Below are positions 49,193-57,939 of a stretch of 64,000 nt of DNA, piece after piece (position 1 is the first letter of the stretch; each line of letters starts with the position of its first letter). The notes under the pieces were generated by a model that ran no database searches, was not told where the DNA came from, and worked only from the letters and a program-made list of their open reading frames with translations. The position numbers and the translations under genes are program-made. Source of the stretch: G963663775 sp963663775 (GTDB lineage Bacteria > Bacillota > Clostridia > Oscillospirales > Butyricicoccaceae); contig OY760624.1 in assembly GCA_963663775.1 (NCBI GenBank), positions 2,170,001-2,234,000 on the forward strand, read 5' to 3'.

Positions 49193-50320
49193 TCACCAAT
49201 TTTCGTTGATGAGGACAGGCTCTAAAACCATCAGCGTGTTTTTTCCGTCTTCTTTTGCGGCGTATAGCGCTTCATCGGCAAATTGCAGCAATTCAAAGCA
49301 GGTTTGCGTGACATAATCCTCTTTGGATGCAATGCCGGCACTCAATGAGATATACGGCTGCGGCGAATGCTCGTTTTTGATGTGTAGCGCAAAAACACTG
49401 TCCAGAATATCCTGTATCATCGCCTGCATTTCCGCAGCACTGCGAAGCGTATCAATGATGCAGAACTCCTCGCCGCCATATCGTGCCACATAATAGCCAT
49501 AGTGCTGGGATTTTTCGGACAATACCTCTGCAATTGCCTGCAGACAATAGTCGCCCTGAATATGTCCGTAGGTGTCGTTGTAGATTTTGAAATCATCCAC
49601 ATCCAATATCGCAATGTGCACTCGAGAAGAAAGTCTGTATGCATGGGAAAGATATTGATTCATGCTTCTGCGGTTGTTCAATCCGGTCAGCTCGTCTGTA
49701 TTGCAGGCGCATTCCAACTCGTCATGGGTTTTCATGATGTTTGTCTGCGCATGGTGCAGAGAATAGCCGACAATGCAGATGACACCATAGCAGGCAATCC
49801 AATTGCAGCAATCGATGACGGCAAATTCAGATGCTTTCAGCGCAAACGAGAATTTCAGGAAAAGAAGCCCAAAGACGAGATTGAACAGCATGCTTTCCAA
49901 AAGAGGCGTATAAAACACACAAGTCAGAGCAAGCGACAGCACAAAAAACATGGTGGCATTGTGCGTGGGACTGAAAACCGTGCCAAGCAGCACGCTGTGC
50001 CCCAAGCAAAGGGCAGAGAAAATATGTCGCAAAATCACAGAAAGCAAATGGTTTTGCGGGCAGAATCGCTCCAAAAAAAGATTGAACAGCAGCAGAAGGA
50101 CGAAAAATGTCAAGTACAGCGGCAGGGCATTGCGCAAATGCACCACATAGATGCTGCACAAAAGATAGAAGCCGAAGCACAGCACTGCAAAGCGGCTTAA
50201 AATCTTTAACATTTTTTCGTTATGATGGTGGATGTCCACTGCATGGTCAATATAAAATTGCCGGTCTACACCATTGTATAGCCATGTTTGCAGCATGGAC
50301 AATAGTTTGCAAAGCTTCAT
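49193..50320 (-). CDS. Membrane diguanylate cyclase (GGDEF)
   Basis: This 375-residue protein has about six hydrophobic helices (~45-200) followed by a GGDEF domain (~215-370). The active site reads YGGEEF, the substrate-binding region TDELTGLNNRR is intact and DVDDFKIYNDTYGH gives the metal aspartates. The product is c-di-GMP. No RxxD inhibitory site is seen five residues before GGEEF. ATG at 50320 follows AAGGAG. It is the only gene in the window predicted to make c-di-GMP, opposed by two EAL proteins. Confidence 0.9.
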   Translation of the reverse strand: MKLCKLLSMLQTWLYNGVDRQFYIDHAVDIHHHNEKMLKILSRFAVLCFGFYLLCSIYVVHLRNALPLYLTFFVLLLLFNLFLERFCPQNHLLSVILRHIFSALCLGHSVLLGTVFSPTHNATMFFVLSLALTCVFYTPLLESMLFNLVFGLLFLKFSFALKASEFAVIDCCNWIACYGVICIVGYSLHHAQTNIMKTHDELECACNTDELTGLNNRRSMNQYLSHAYRLSSRVHIAILDVDDFKIYNDTYGHIQGDYCLQAIAEVLSEKSQHYGYYVARYGGEEFCIIDTLRSAAEMQAMIQDILDSVFALHIKNEHSPQPYISLSAGIASKEDYVTQTCFELLQFADEALYAAKEDGKNTLMVLEPVLINENW

Positions 50321-50406
50321 GCGGTCAGCTCCTTCGGGTGTCAAATGTGGAAGGATGAAACATTTGGTGTTGATAACAGCATCATGAAAACGGAATGTAT
50401 TTTTTT

Positions 50407-50435
50407 ATTATGCACATAAATGTCGAAAATTGCAA
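50407..50435 (-). promoter_or_regulatory. Promoter of the diguanylate cyclase gene
   Basis: On the minus strand, TTGCAA and CATAAT are 17 bases apart, ~85 bases before the ATG. Between promoter and gene an inverted repeat CAAATGT/ACATTTG (50342-50366) may be an operator. The 50436-50640 part of the interval is AT-rich with no gene. Confidence 0.6.
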
Positions 50436-50626
50436 TTGTAAAAATCAATAAAATAGTAAATTTTTTATAAAATCGTAAAAAAGCACAGAATGTATTTTTT
50501 GAAGGCGTTTCAAAATAGTAGAATGCTGTTTCAAACAGGAGCGTCAGAAACAACCGCAGAGTGTGCAAAAAACTTGCGAATTTGCGATTTTGAGGAAGAA
50601 TACTAGAAAATTCCGAAAAAAACGGG

Positions 50627-50654
50627 TGTTTTTCCGAAAAAATTGTGCTATACT
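50627..50654 (+). promoter_or_regulatory. Possible miaB promoter
   Basis: TATACT (50649-50654) with a weak TGTTTT 16 bases upstream lies ~105 bases before miaB. A direct repeat TTCCGAAAAAA flanks the -35 region. Confidence 0.4.
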
Positions 50655-50759
50655 ATCCTATGCCATTAGACAGAAAAACGATATTACAACCATGCGTATT
50701 TACATAAAACAAATTGCGGGCACAGGGACTGCTCTTGCAAACAGGAGGAATACTATTTT

Positions 50760-52184
50760 ATGAGCAACGGAAACAGCATATCAAAGGCAGAGCTGGAACG
50801 CCAGCGGGATTATATGGACTTTATCGCACATCAAAATCGCTTGCAGGCGCAGGTGCAGGAGCGGCGGCTGCTTGCATTCACCGACACATACGGTTGTCAG
50901 CAGAATGTGGCAGACACACAAAAAATCGCAGGCATGCTGCAGCAGATGGGGTATGAAATGACGCAGGAGGCGGAGCATGCCGATGTGATTGTGGTCAATA
51001 CCTGCGCAGTGCGTGAGAATGCGGAAAACCGTGTCTTCGGCAATATTGGTGCAATGGCGCACATCAAAAAGCGCAATCCAAACTGCATCATTGCGATGTG
51101 CGGCTGCATGGTGCAGCAGGAACACATGCCGGAAAAAATCAAAAAAAGCTATCCGCAGGTGGATTTGGTATTCGGTACGCATGCACTATGGCGGTTTCCG
51201 GAGCTGCTGCATCAGGTGATGACCGGCGAACGCCGTGTGTTTGACATTTCAGGCGAAGAGATTACCGACATTGCAGAGGGTTTGCCTGTGCTGCGGGACG
51301 GAAAAGTGCATGCATGGCTGTCCATTATGTATGGATGCAATAATTTTTGCACGTATTGCATCGTGCCTTATGTGCGTGGCAGAGAGCGTTCTCGTGCGCC
51401 CGAGGCGATTGAGCAGGAGCTGCGGGAGCTGATTGCCGCAGGATATAAAGATATTACCCTGTTGGGGCAGAATGTCAATTCCTACGGAAAAGATTTGGAT
51501 ATGCAAATGGATTTTTCCGATTTGCTTTGTCGGCTGAATGCGGTAGATGGGGAATTTAAGCTGCGCTTTATGACCAGCCACCCAAAAGATGCGTCCCATA
51601 AGTTGTTTGACACCATGGCAGCCTGTGAAAAAGTGGCCCGTCAGCTGCACCTGCCTGTACAGTCTGGCAGCAACACGATATTACAGCGTATGAACCGTGG
51701 CTACACCGCAGAACAATATCGGGAACTTATTTCGTATGCACGTGCGAAAATGCCGGAGATTACGCTCTCTAGTGATATTATTGTGGGATTTCCGGGCGAA
51801 ACAGAGGAAGATTTCTCTGCAACCTGCGCCCTTTTGGAAGAAATCGGATATGACATGCTGTTTATGTTTTTGTATTCCAAGCGCAGCGGTACACCCGCAG
51901 CAAGCTATGAGGATTTGACAACGATGGATACGAAAAAAGCACGCTTTGAGCGATTGCTCAAGGTGCAGGATGCTTGCTCAGAGCCTCGGATGCATGCGTA
52001 TGCCGACAAGACGCTTCGTGTGCTGGTGGATGGCACCAGCCGCCATGCAGACTATCCGCTGACCGCACGGACAGAAGGCGGCATTTTGGTATATTGTGCG
52101 GGGGAAAACTTGCAAATTGGAGAGTTTGCACAGGTGAAAATTGAAAAAACCGCATTGCGCAGCCTATATGGTCGTGGAATTTGA
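50760..52184 (+). CDS. miaB: tRNA-2-methylthio-N6-dimethylallyladenosine synthase MiaB
   Basis: MiaB methylthiolates i6A37 of tRNAs; its substrate is made by MiaA, encoded three genes downstream. The 474-residue radical SAM enzyme has the N-terminal UPF0004 domain with three cluster cysteines (YGCQQN, NTCAVRE, GCMVQ), the radical SAM CNNFCTYC and a C-terminal TRAM domain. AGGAGG precedes the ATG. It heads miaB-mutS-mutL-miaA. Confidence 0.96.
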   Translation: MSNGNSISKAELERQRDYMDFIAHQNRLQAQVQERRLLAFTDTYGCQQNVADTQKIAGMLQQMGYEMTQEAEHADVIVVNTCAVRENAENRVFGNIGAMAHIKKRNPNCIIAMCGCMVQQEHMPEKIKKSYPQVDLVFGTHALWRFPELLHQVMTGERRVFDISGEEITDIAEGLPVLRDGKVHAWLSIMYGCNNFCTYCIVPYVRGRERSRAPEAIEQELRELIAAGYKDITLLGQNVNSYGKDLDMQMDFSDLLCRLNAVDGEFKLRFMTSHPKDASHKLFDTMAACEKVARQLHLPVQSGSNTILQRMNRGYTAEQYRELISYARAKMPEITLSSDIIVGFPGETEEDFSATCALLEEIGYDMLFMFLYSKRSGTPAASYEDLTTMDTKKARFERLLKVQDACSEPRMHAYADKTLRVLVDGTSRHADYPLTARTEGGILVYCAGENLQIGEFAQVKIEKTALRSLYGRGI

Positions 52185-52205
52185 TGCGCCGGAAAGGGGA
52201 GGCAA

Positions 52206-54800
52206 ATGGCTGAATTAACACCGATGATGCGCCAATACATGGAAATCAAAAACAAATATAAAGACTATATTTTGTTTTATCGATTGGGCGATTTTTATGA
52301 AATGTTTTTTGAGGATGCAAAATTTGCCTCCAAAGAACTGGAGCTGACGCTGACAGGGCGTGAATGCGGACAAGAAGAACGTGCACCGATGTGTGGCGTG
52401 CCTTATCACAGCGCAGAAGCCTATATTGCACGCTTGGTCAAAAAGGGGCAGAAGGTTGCCATTTGTGAGCAGGTGGAAGACCCGAAAAGCGCAAAAGGAC
52501 TGGTGCGCCGAGAGATTGTGCGCATGGTGACACCGGGGACGGTGATTGAAGCCTCTATGCTGGAGGAGGACCGCAATAACTTTTTGGCGTGCGTGTATGA
52601 AGCGGCGGAAGGGGTCAGCGTTTGCTTTGCCGATATTTCAACGGGTGAAGTGTATGCTACATTTTTGGCGGGGAAAGACCGCCAGCGGGAACTGCACGGA
52701 GAACTGGGGCGGTTTGTGCCCCGCGAAACCTTAGTGGGCGGTTTGGCAGCGCAAAACGCAGAAACCTTGCAATTTTTGCGGGACAGACTGCAATGCAATG
52801 TGGAGCCGATTCCCGAAACGGCATTTGCACAAGATGCGGCAGTCGAGCATATCCAAAGCTGTTTCGGCATTACCGATTGGCAGGCGGCAGGGCTGCAGGA
52901 ACAGCCTGTTTTGATTGCCTGCGTGGGGGGATTGCTGTCCTATTTGGCAGAAACCCAAAAGCCGATTTTGAAAAACCTGAACAGCTTGGAAGTGTATCAT
53001 AAAGGGCAGTACATGGAATTGGATTTGAACACCAGACGCAATTTGGAATTGTCCGAAACCATGCGCACCAAGGAAAAACGGGGGTCGCTGCTGTGGGTGA
53101 TGGATCAGACGCATACGGCAATGGGTTCACGTCTGCTACGCCAGTGGCTGGAAAAGCCGCTGCTCAACCCCGTACATATCAAAAAAAGACAGGACGCCGT
53201 GCAGACCTTGCTGGGGGATGTGCTGGGGCGCAGTGCGCTGACCGAAAAGCTGAAAAAGATTTTTGACATGGAGCGTCTAATAGGACGCATTGTATATGGA
53301 ACGGCAACCTGCCGAGATTTGCGTGCCATGTGCGCAACGATTGTGTGGCTGCCGGAAATCCAGTCGCTTACGGGCACATTTGACGGTGCATTGCTGCGGG
53401 AACTGCACCGCCAGATGGATACCTTGGAGGACTTGGGCACGCTGATTGACCGTGCACTGGTGGAAGAACCGCCTGCTAACCTGCGGGATGGCGGATTTAT
53501 CCGCACGGGATACCACGCTGAAGTGGATGAATTGCGTGAACTGGCAAGCGGCGGCAAAGGGAAAATTGCAGAGATTGAAAAGACAGAACGAGAGAAAACC
53601 GGCATCAAAACGCTGAAAATCGGCTATAACCGTGTGTTCGGCTATTATATTGAAATGTCACGTGCCAATGCACAGGCAGTGCCTGCACATTACATTCGTA
53701 AGCAGACCTTGGCGAATTCGGAACGGTATATCACGGAAGAACTGAAAATCTATGAAAATACGGTGCTCGGTGCGCAGGATAAGCTGATTGCCTTGGAAAA
53801 TCAGCTGTTTACGCAGCTGCGGGAAACCATTGCCGAGCAGGTGCATCGTATCCATAAAACCGCACATTCTCTGGCACATTTAGATGTGCTGTGTGCCTTT
53901 GCGCAGTTGGCGCAAAACAACCATTATGTGTGTCCTGATGTGGATTTTTCCGGTCGTATCTCCATCAAGGATGGGCGGCATCCTGTGATTGAAAAAATCC
54001 TAAAAGACCAGCTGTTTATCGCAAATGATGCACTGCTGGACGGCAAGGAAAATCGGGTTGCTATCATTACAGGACCGAATATGGCGGGCAAATCAACGTA
54101 TATGCGGCAGGTTGCATTGATTACCATTATGGCGCAGATGGGCAGCTTTGTGCCGGCAAGCCGTGCACAGATTGGCGTGGCAGACCGTGTGTTTACCCGT
54201 GTGGGGGCTTCGGATGACTTGACGAGCGGGCAGTCGACCTTTATGGTGGAGATGACCGAGGTGGCGGATATTCTGCGTATGGCAACCAAAAACAGCCTGC
54301 TCATTTTGGACGAAATCGGGCGTGGTACTTCAACTTATGACGGAATGTCCATCGCACGTGCCGTGGTGGAATATGCAGAGAAGAAAATCGGTGCACGCAC
54401 GTTGTTTGCAACCCATTATCATGAATTGACAGTGCTGGAAGATTTGTTGGAAGGTGTCCGAAATTATAATATTGCGGTCAAAAAACGTGGTGATGACATT
54501 ATTTTTCTGCGCAAAATCATTAAGGGCGGTGCGGATGACAGCTATGGCATTGAGGTGGCGAAGCTTGCGGGCGTGCCACATGCGGTGATTCAGCGTGCCA
54601 AGGCGATTTTGCAGGATTTGGAGCGCAATGCCCCCAAAATTGAGGTGCGGGAAGTGCCGGAAGAGGATGCGCCGCAGATTACCATGACCAGCATCGGGGA
54701 ACAGCAGATTACCGAGCGGCTGCGCAGCCTGCAGGTGGAAACTATGACCCCGATTGAGGCAATGAACGCATTGTTTGAACTGAAAATGCTGCTGCAATAG
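52206..54800 (+). CDS. mutS: DNA mismatch repair protein MutS
   Basis: MutS recognises mismatches. The 864-residue protein begins with TPMMRQYMEIK and the mismatch-contacting F-x-E loop (GDFYEMFFEDA). The ATPase domain has Walker A GPNMAGKST, Walker B LLILDEIGRGTSTYDG and ATHYHEL. It starts 21 bases after miaB behind AGGGGAGG. Confidence 0.97.
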   Translation: MAELTPMMRQYMEIKNKYKDYILFYRLGDFYEMFFEDAKFASKELELTLTGRECGQEERAPMCGVPYHSAEAYIARLVKKGQKVAICEQVEDPKSAKGLVRREIVRMVTPGTVIEASMLEEDRNNFLACVYEAAEGVSVCFADISTGEVYATFLAGKDRQRELHGELGRFVPRETLVGGLAAQNAETLQFLRDRLQCNVEPIPETAFAQDAAVEHIQSCFGITDWQAAGLQEQPVLIACVGGLLSYLAETQKPILKNLNSLEVYHKGQYMELDLNTRRNLELSETMRTKEKRGSLLWVMDQTHTAMGSRLLRQWLEKPLLNPVHIKKRQDAVQTLLGDVLGRSALTEKLKKIFDMERLIGRIVYGTATCRDLRAMCATIVWLPEIQSLTGTFDGALLRELHRQMDTLEDLGTLIDRALVEEPPANLRDGGFIRTGYHAEVDELRELASGGKGKIAEIEKTEREKTGIKTLKIGYNRVFGYYIEMSRANAQAVPAHYIRKQTLANSERYITEELKIYENTVLGAQDKLIALENQLFTQLRETIAEQVHRIHKTAHSLAHLDVLCAFAQLAQNNHYVCPDVDFSGRISIKDGRHPVIEKILKDQLFIANDALLDGKENRVAIITGPNMAGKSTYMRQVALITIMAQMGSFVPASRAQIGVADRVFTRVGASDDLTSGQSTFMVEMTEVADILRMATKNSLLILDEIGRGTSTYDGMSIARAVVEYAEKKIGARTLFATHYHELTVLEDLLEGVRNYNIAVKKRGDDIIFLRKIIKGGADDSYGIEVAKLAGVPHAVIQRAKAILQDLERNAPKIEVREVPEEDAPQITMTSIGEQQITERLRSLQVETMTPIEAMNALFELKMLLQ

Positions 54801-54837
54801 CACAGGAGCATATAATACAGCAGAAAGGAACGATAAC

Positions 54838-56778
54838 GTGGCACACATTCAGGAATTGTCGGCACATTTGGCGGATTTGATTGCGGCAGGAGAAGTGGTG
54901 GAGCGTCCTGCTTCGGTGGCGAAGGAACTCCTTGAAAACGCAATCGATGCAGGCGCCACTCGTGTGGATGTCGAGATCAAAGACGGTGGTATCTCCTATT
55001 TGCGCATCAGCGACAATGGCTGCGGCATTGCGGCAGAAGAAGCACCTGTTGCCTTTCGGCGGCATGCCACTAGTAAGCTGCGGACGGAAGATGATTTGGC
55101 TTCCATCGGCACGCTGGGCTTTCGTGGGGAAGCACTGGCGGCGATTTCGGCGGTGTCCCGCATTGATTTGTTCACCAAACAGCAGGATACACTTGCAGGC
55201 ACACATTTGCATTTGGAAGCGGGCACGGTGATGGAGCATGAGGAAGCAGGGTGTCCTGACGGCACAACCTTTATTGTGCGGGATTTGTTCTTTAATACGC
55301 CCGCTCGCATGAAATTTTTGAAAAAAGACTTCACAGAAGCGGGATATGTGCTGAGTGTGGTACAGCATGCGGCGTTATCCCATCCGGAAATCGCATTTTC
55401 TTTGACACGGGACGGCAAGCAGGTGTTTGCGTCAGCGGGGGATACGCAGCTGTTGACCCCTGTGTTTGGGGTATTCGGGAAGGACATCACCCAAGGGATG
55501 CTGTCGGTTGCCACCTTGGAGCGGGATGGCATGTTTGCATGGGGCTATATTACAAAACCGTATTTGGGGCGTCCCAATCGTTCCATGCAGCATTTTTTCG
55601 TCAATGGACGCTATGTCAAAAACCGCACAATGCAGGCGGCATTGGAAGAAGCCTATCGCAACAAAATCATCAGCGGAAAATACCCATCCTGTGCGCTGTT
55701 TTTGTCGCTGCCTTATGGGCTGGTAGATGTGAATGTACACCCTGCGAAAACCGAAATTAAGTTTGCGAGCGAAAAACAGGTGTTTGAGATTGTATACATT
55801 GCCTGCAAAAACACCTTGGAGCAGGACGAAAATATTCCAGAGATCCAGAAGAGGGAAAAACCTCTGCGGGAGGACACCGTCACAGAGGAGCAGGAATCTT
55901 TGGTGGTGCAGACGGATGCGCTGCGTACAAGGACAAGCGAACCGTCAACACCAAAGTATACAGCACAGCCAACCGTGCACTATCGTGTGCCGACCAGACA
56001 GCCTATTGTAGATTGTGAAGACGATTTTGACGAGGTCGCACCCGTCTTGCAGCAGCCGACGCTACAGATAGAGGTCACAATGGAAGAGCCGAAACAAGCC
56101 TCTGCCATACAAGCGCAAGCGGTATATGAAAACCCCATGGCAGAAGAGTCGGAAGAAACCGCACCGCAAAGCGAAGTGACAGCAGATAGGGCGCAAATGA
56201 TTGCAAAACCCATTCCGCGCGTGATGGGAGAGGCGTTTCACACCTATATCATTGCGGAAGAAGCGGATGGCGGATTGCTGCTCATCGATAAGCATGCGGC
56301 ACATGAGCGGATACTTTTCAATCAGCTGCGGGAAACGGTCGATATCCCGCAACAAGAATTGCTGTCGCCGCTGGTGGTCGAGCTAAATGCTTTGGAATAC
56401 AGCACCCTTGCACAGCATTTGGACGAGATACAGGCGGCAGGCTTTGACATGGCGCCGTTTGGCGCAGGCAGTTTTGCAGTACGCAGTGCACCTGCGTATT
56501 TGGACAGCGCAGAGATTCCGTCGGTACTTTCGGAAATGGCGGAAAAACTGGCAAGCAATCGTGCGGCGGTCAGCGATACATTAGATGATTTGATTCATAT
56601 GGTGGCATGCAAGGCGGCAATCAAGGCGGGCAAGCATTCGGATGTAACAGAACTGCAAAGCCTGTGCGAGCGAGTTGTGCAAGACCCGGATGTGACCTGC
56701 TGTCCGCATGGCAGACCGGTTGCAGTACGGCTGACACGATATGAACTGGATAAGCTATTCAAACGTGTGAATCAATAA
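54838..56778 (+). CDS. mutL: DNA mismatch repair protein MutL
   Basis: This 646-residue protein has the GHKL ATPase N-terminus (AAGEVVERPASV, ELLENAIDAGAT, DNGCGI, TLGFRGEAL) and an endonuclease-type C-terminal domain (LLLIDKHAAHERI in the DQHA-x2-E-x4-E position, ACKAAIKAG, CPHGRP). The histidine-rich metal site therefore appears intact, in line with bacteria lacking MutH. The start is GTG at 54838, preceded by AGAAAGGAA. Confidence 0.97.
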   Translation: MAHIQELSAHLADLIAAGEVVERPASVAKELLENAIDAGATRVDVEIKDGGISYLRISDNGCGIAAEEAPVAFRRHATSKLRTEDDLASIGTLGFRGEALAAISAVSRIDLFTKQQDTLAGTHLHLEAGTVMEHEEAGCPDGTTFIVRDLFFNTPARMKFLKKDFTEAGYVLSVVQHAALSHPEIAFSLTRDGKQVFASAGDTQLLTPVFGVFGKDITQGMLSVATLERDGMFAWGYITKPYLGRPNRSMQHFFVNGRYVKNRTMQAALEEAYRNKIISGKYPSCALFLSLPYGLVDVNVHPAKTEIKFASEKQVFEIVYIACKNTLEQDENIPEIQKREKPLREDTVTEEQESLVVQTDALRTRTSEPSTPKYTAQPTVHYRVPTRQPIVDCEDDFDEVAPVLQQPTLQIEVTMEEPKQASAIQAQAVYENPMAEESEETAPQSEVTADRAQMIAKPIPRVMGEAFHTYIIAEEADGGLLLIDKHAAHERILFNQLRETVDIPQQELLSPLVVELNALEYSTLAQHLDEIQAAGFDMAPFGAGSFAVRSAPAYLDSAEIPSVLSEMAEKLASNRAAVSDTLDDLIHMVACKAAIKAGKHSDVTELQSLCERVVQDPDVTCCPHGRPVAVRLTRYELDKLFKRVNQ

Positions 56779-56792
56779 ATGGGGGAGAGCAA

Positions 56793-57752
56793 ATGGAGAA
56801 TACGCTGATTTGCATTGCGGGGCCGACTGCCAGCGGAAAAACCGCATTGTCTGTGGCATTGGCGAAACAGCTGCATACGGAAATTATTTCGGCGGATTCG
56901 ATGCAGATTTATCGAGGCATGGACATTGGCACAGCCAAACCAACCCTTGCCGAGCGGGACGGCGTGCCGCACCATATGCTGGACATTGCAATGCCGGAGG
57001 AAAGCTTTTCGGTGGCACGCTTCGTGGAACTAGCGGATGCGTGCGCACAAGATATTTTGCGGCACGGAAAAGTGCCTATCGTCGCAGGCGGTACGGGGCT
57101 ATATATGGATGCGCTGATTGAATGCAGTACGTTTTCGGGCGATGAAACCGACCATGCACTGCGGGACGAATTGCAAAAGCTGGCACAGGAGGCGGGAAAT
57201 GAAGCGGTTTGGGAAAAGCTTCGACAGGTTGACCCCGTCGGTGCCGCACGGCTGCATCCGAACAATCTCAAGCGGGTGATTCGTGCGCTGGAGGTGTATC
57301 ATCAAACGGGCATGACCATTGATGCACTCAATGCGCAAAACAAGCGTCCAGCCCCAAAATATCATGCCTGCATCCTTGCGGTGTGCCCGGCATCTCGTGA
57401 CGCACTCTATGAGCGCATCAACACACGAGTGGACGCAATGCTTGCAGACGGGCTGCTTGCAGAAACACAAATGTTGTGGGAGCAAGGGAAGCTAGTCGGT
57501 ACGGCGGCGCAAGCCATTGGGTATAAAGAGCTGCTGGCATATTTGCAGGGTGAAGCCTCCTTGGGGGATTGTGTCGAGCTGCTCAAACAGCGCACACGTA
57601 ATTATGCGAAGCGACAGCTGACTTGGCTCAAGCGCAATCCGAATGTGCAGTGGATTCGATATGACACACCGGATTTGCCTGCAATGGTCGAGCAGGCAAC
57701 AGAAATCATTGAAAAATGCGGCGTGTACGGCGCAGTAAACGGCAAGATTTGA
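56793..57752 (+). CDS. miaA: tRNA dimethylallyltransferase MiaA
   Basis: MiaA adds the dimethylallyl group to A37 of tRNAs reading UNN codons. The 319 residues start with the P-loop GPTASGKTAL and contain ISADSMQIYRGMDIGTAKP, VAGGTGLYMDAL and the tRNA-binding KQRTRNYAKRQLTWLK. It starts 14 bases after mutL and ends before a strong terminator. Confidence 0.97.
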   Translation: MENTLICIAGPTASGKTALSVALAKQLHTEIISADSMQIYRGMDIGTAKPTLAERDGVPHHMLDIAMPEESFSVARFVELADACAQDILRHGKVPIVAGGTGLYMDALIECSTFSGDETDHALRDELQKLAQEAGNEAVWEKLRQVDPVGAARLHPNNLKRVIRALEVYHQTGMTIDALNAQNKRPAPKYHACILAVCPASRDALYERINTRVDAMLADGLLAETQMLWEQGKLVGTAAQAIGYKELLAYLQGEASLGDCVELLKQRTRNYAKRQLTWLKRNPNVQWIRYDTPDLPAMVEQATEIIEKCGVYGAVNGKI

Positions 57753-57756
57753 GGAA

Positions 57757-57821
57757 AAGATACTTCTTTGCACAACCATCCATTCGGACAGAATGCGGTT
57801 TGTGCAAGGGAGTGTCTTTTT
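57757..57821 (+). terminator. Terminator of the miaB-mutS-mutL-miaA operon
   Basis: A long imperfect stem built from GATACT/AGTGTC and TTGCACAA/TTTGTGCAA encloses a ~20-base loop and is followed by five T residues. Confidence 0.75.
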
Positions 57822-57835
57822 ACACAGTCTTTCTA

Positions 57836-57864
57836 TGGAATTTTACAAAAAAATAGAGTATACT
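57836..57864 (+). promoter_or_regulatory. Possible polA promoter
   Basis: TGGAAT and TATACT are 17 bases apart, about 75 bases before polA. The -35 box is weak. Confidence 0.45.
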
Positions 57865-57939
57865 ATTGGGTAAGAATGCGATGATGTCATGACAAAACAG
57901 ACAGATTCTTGAAACTATCAGACGGATGAGGATTGTGCT

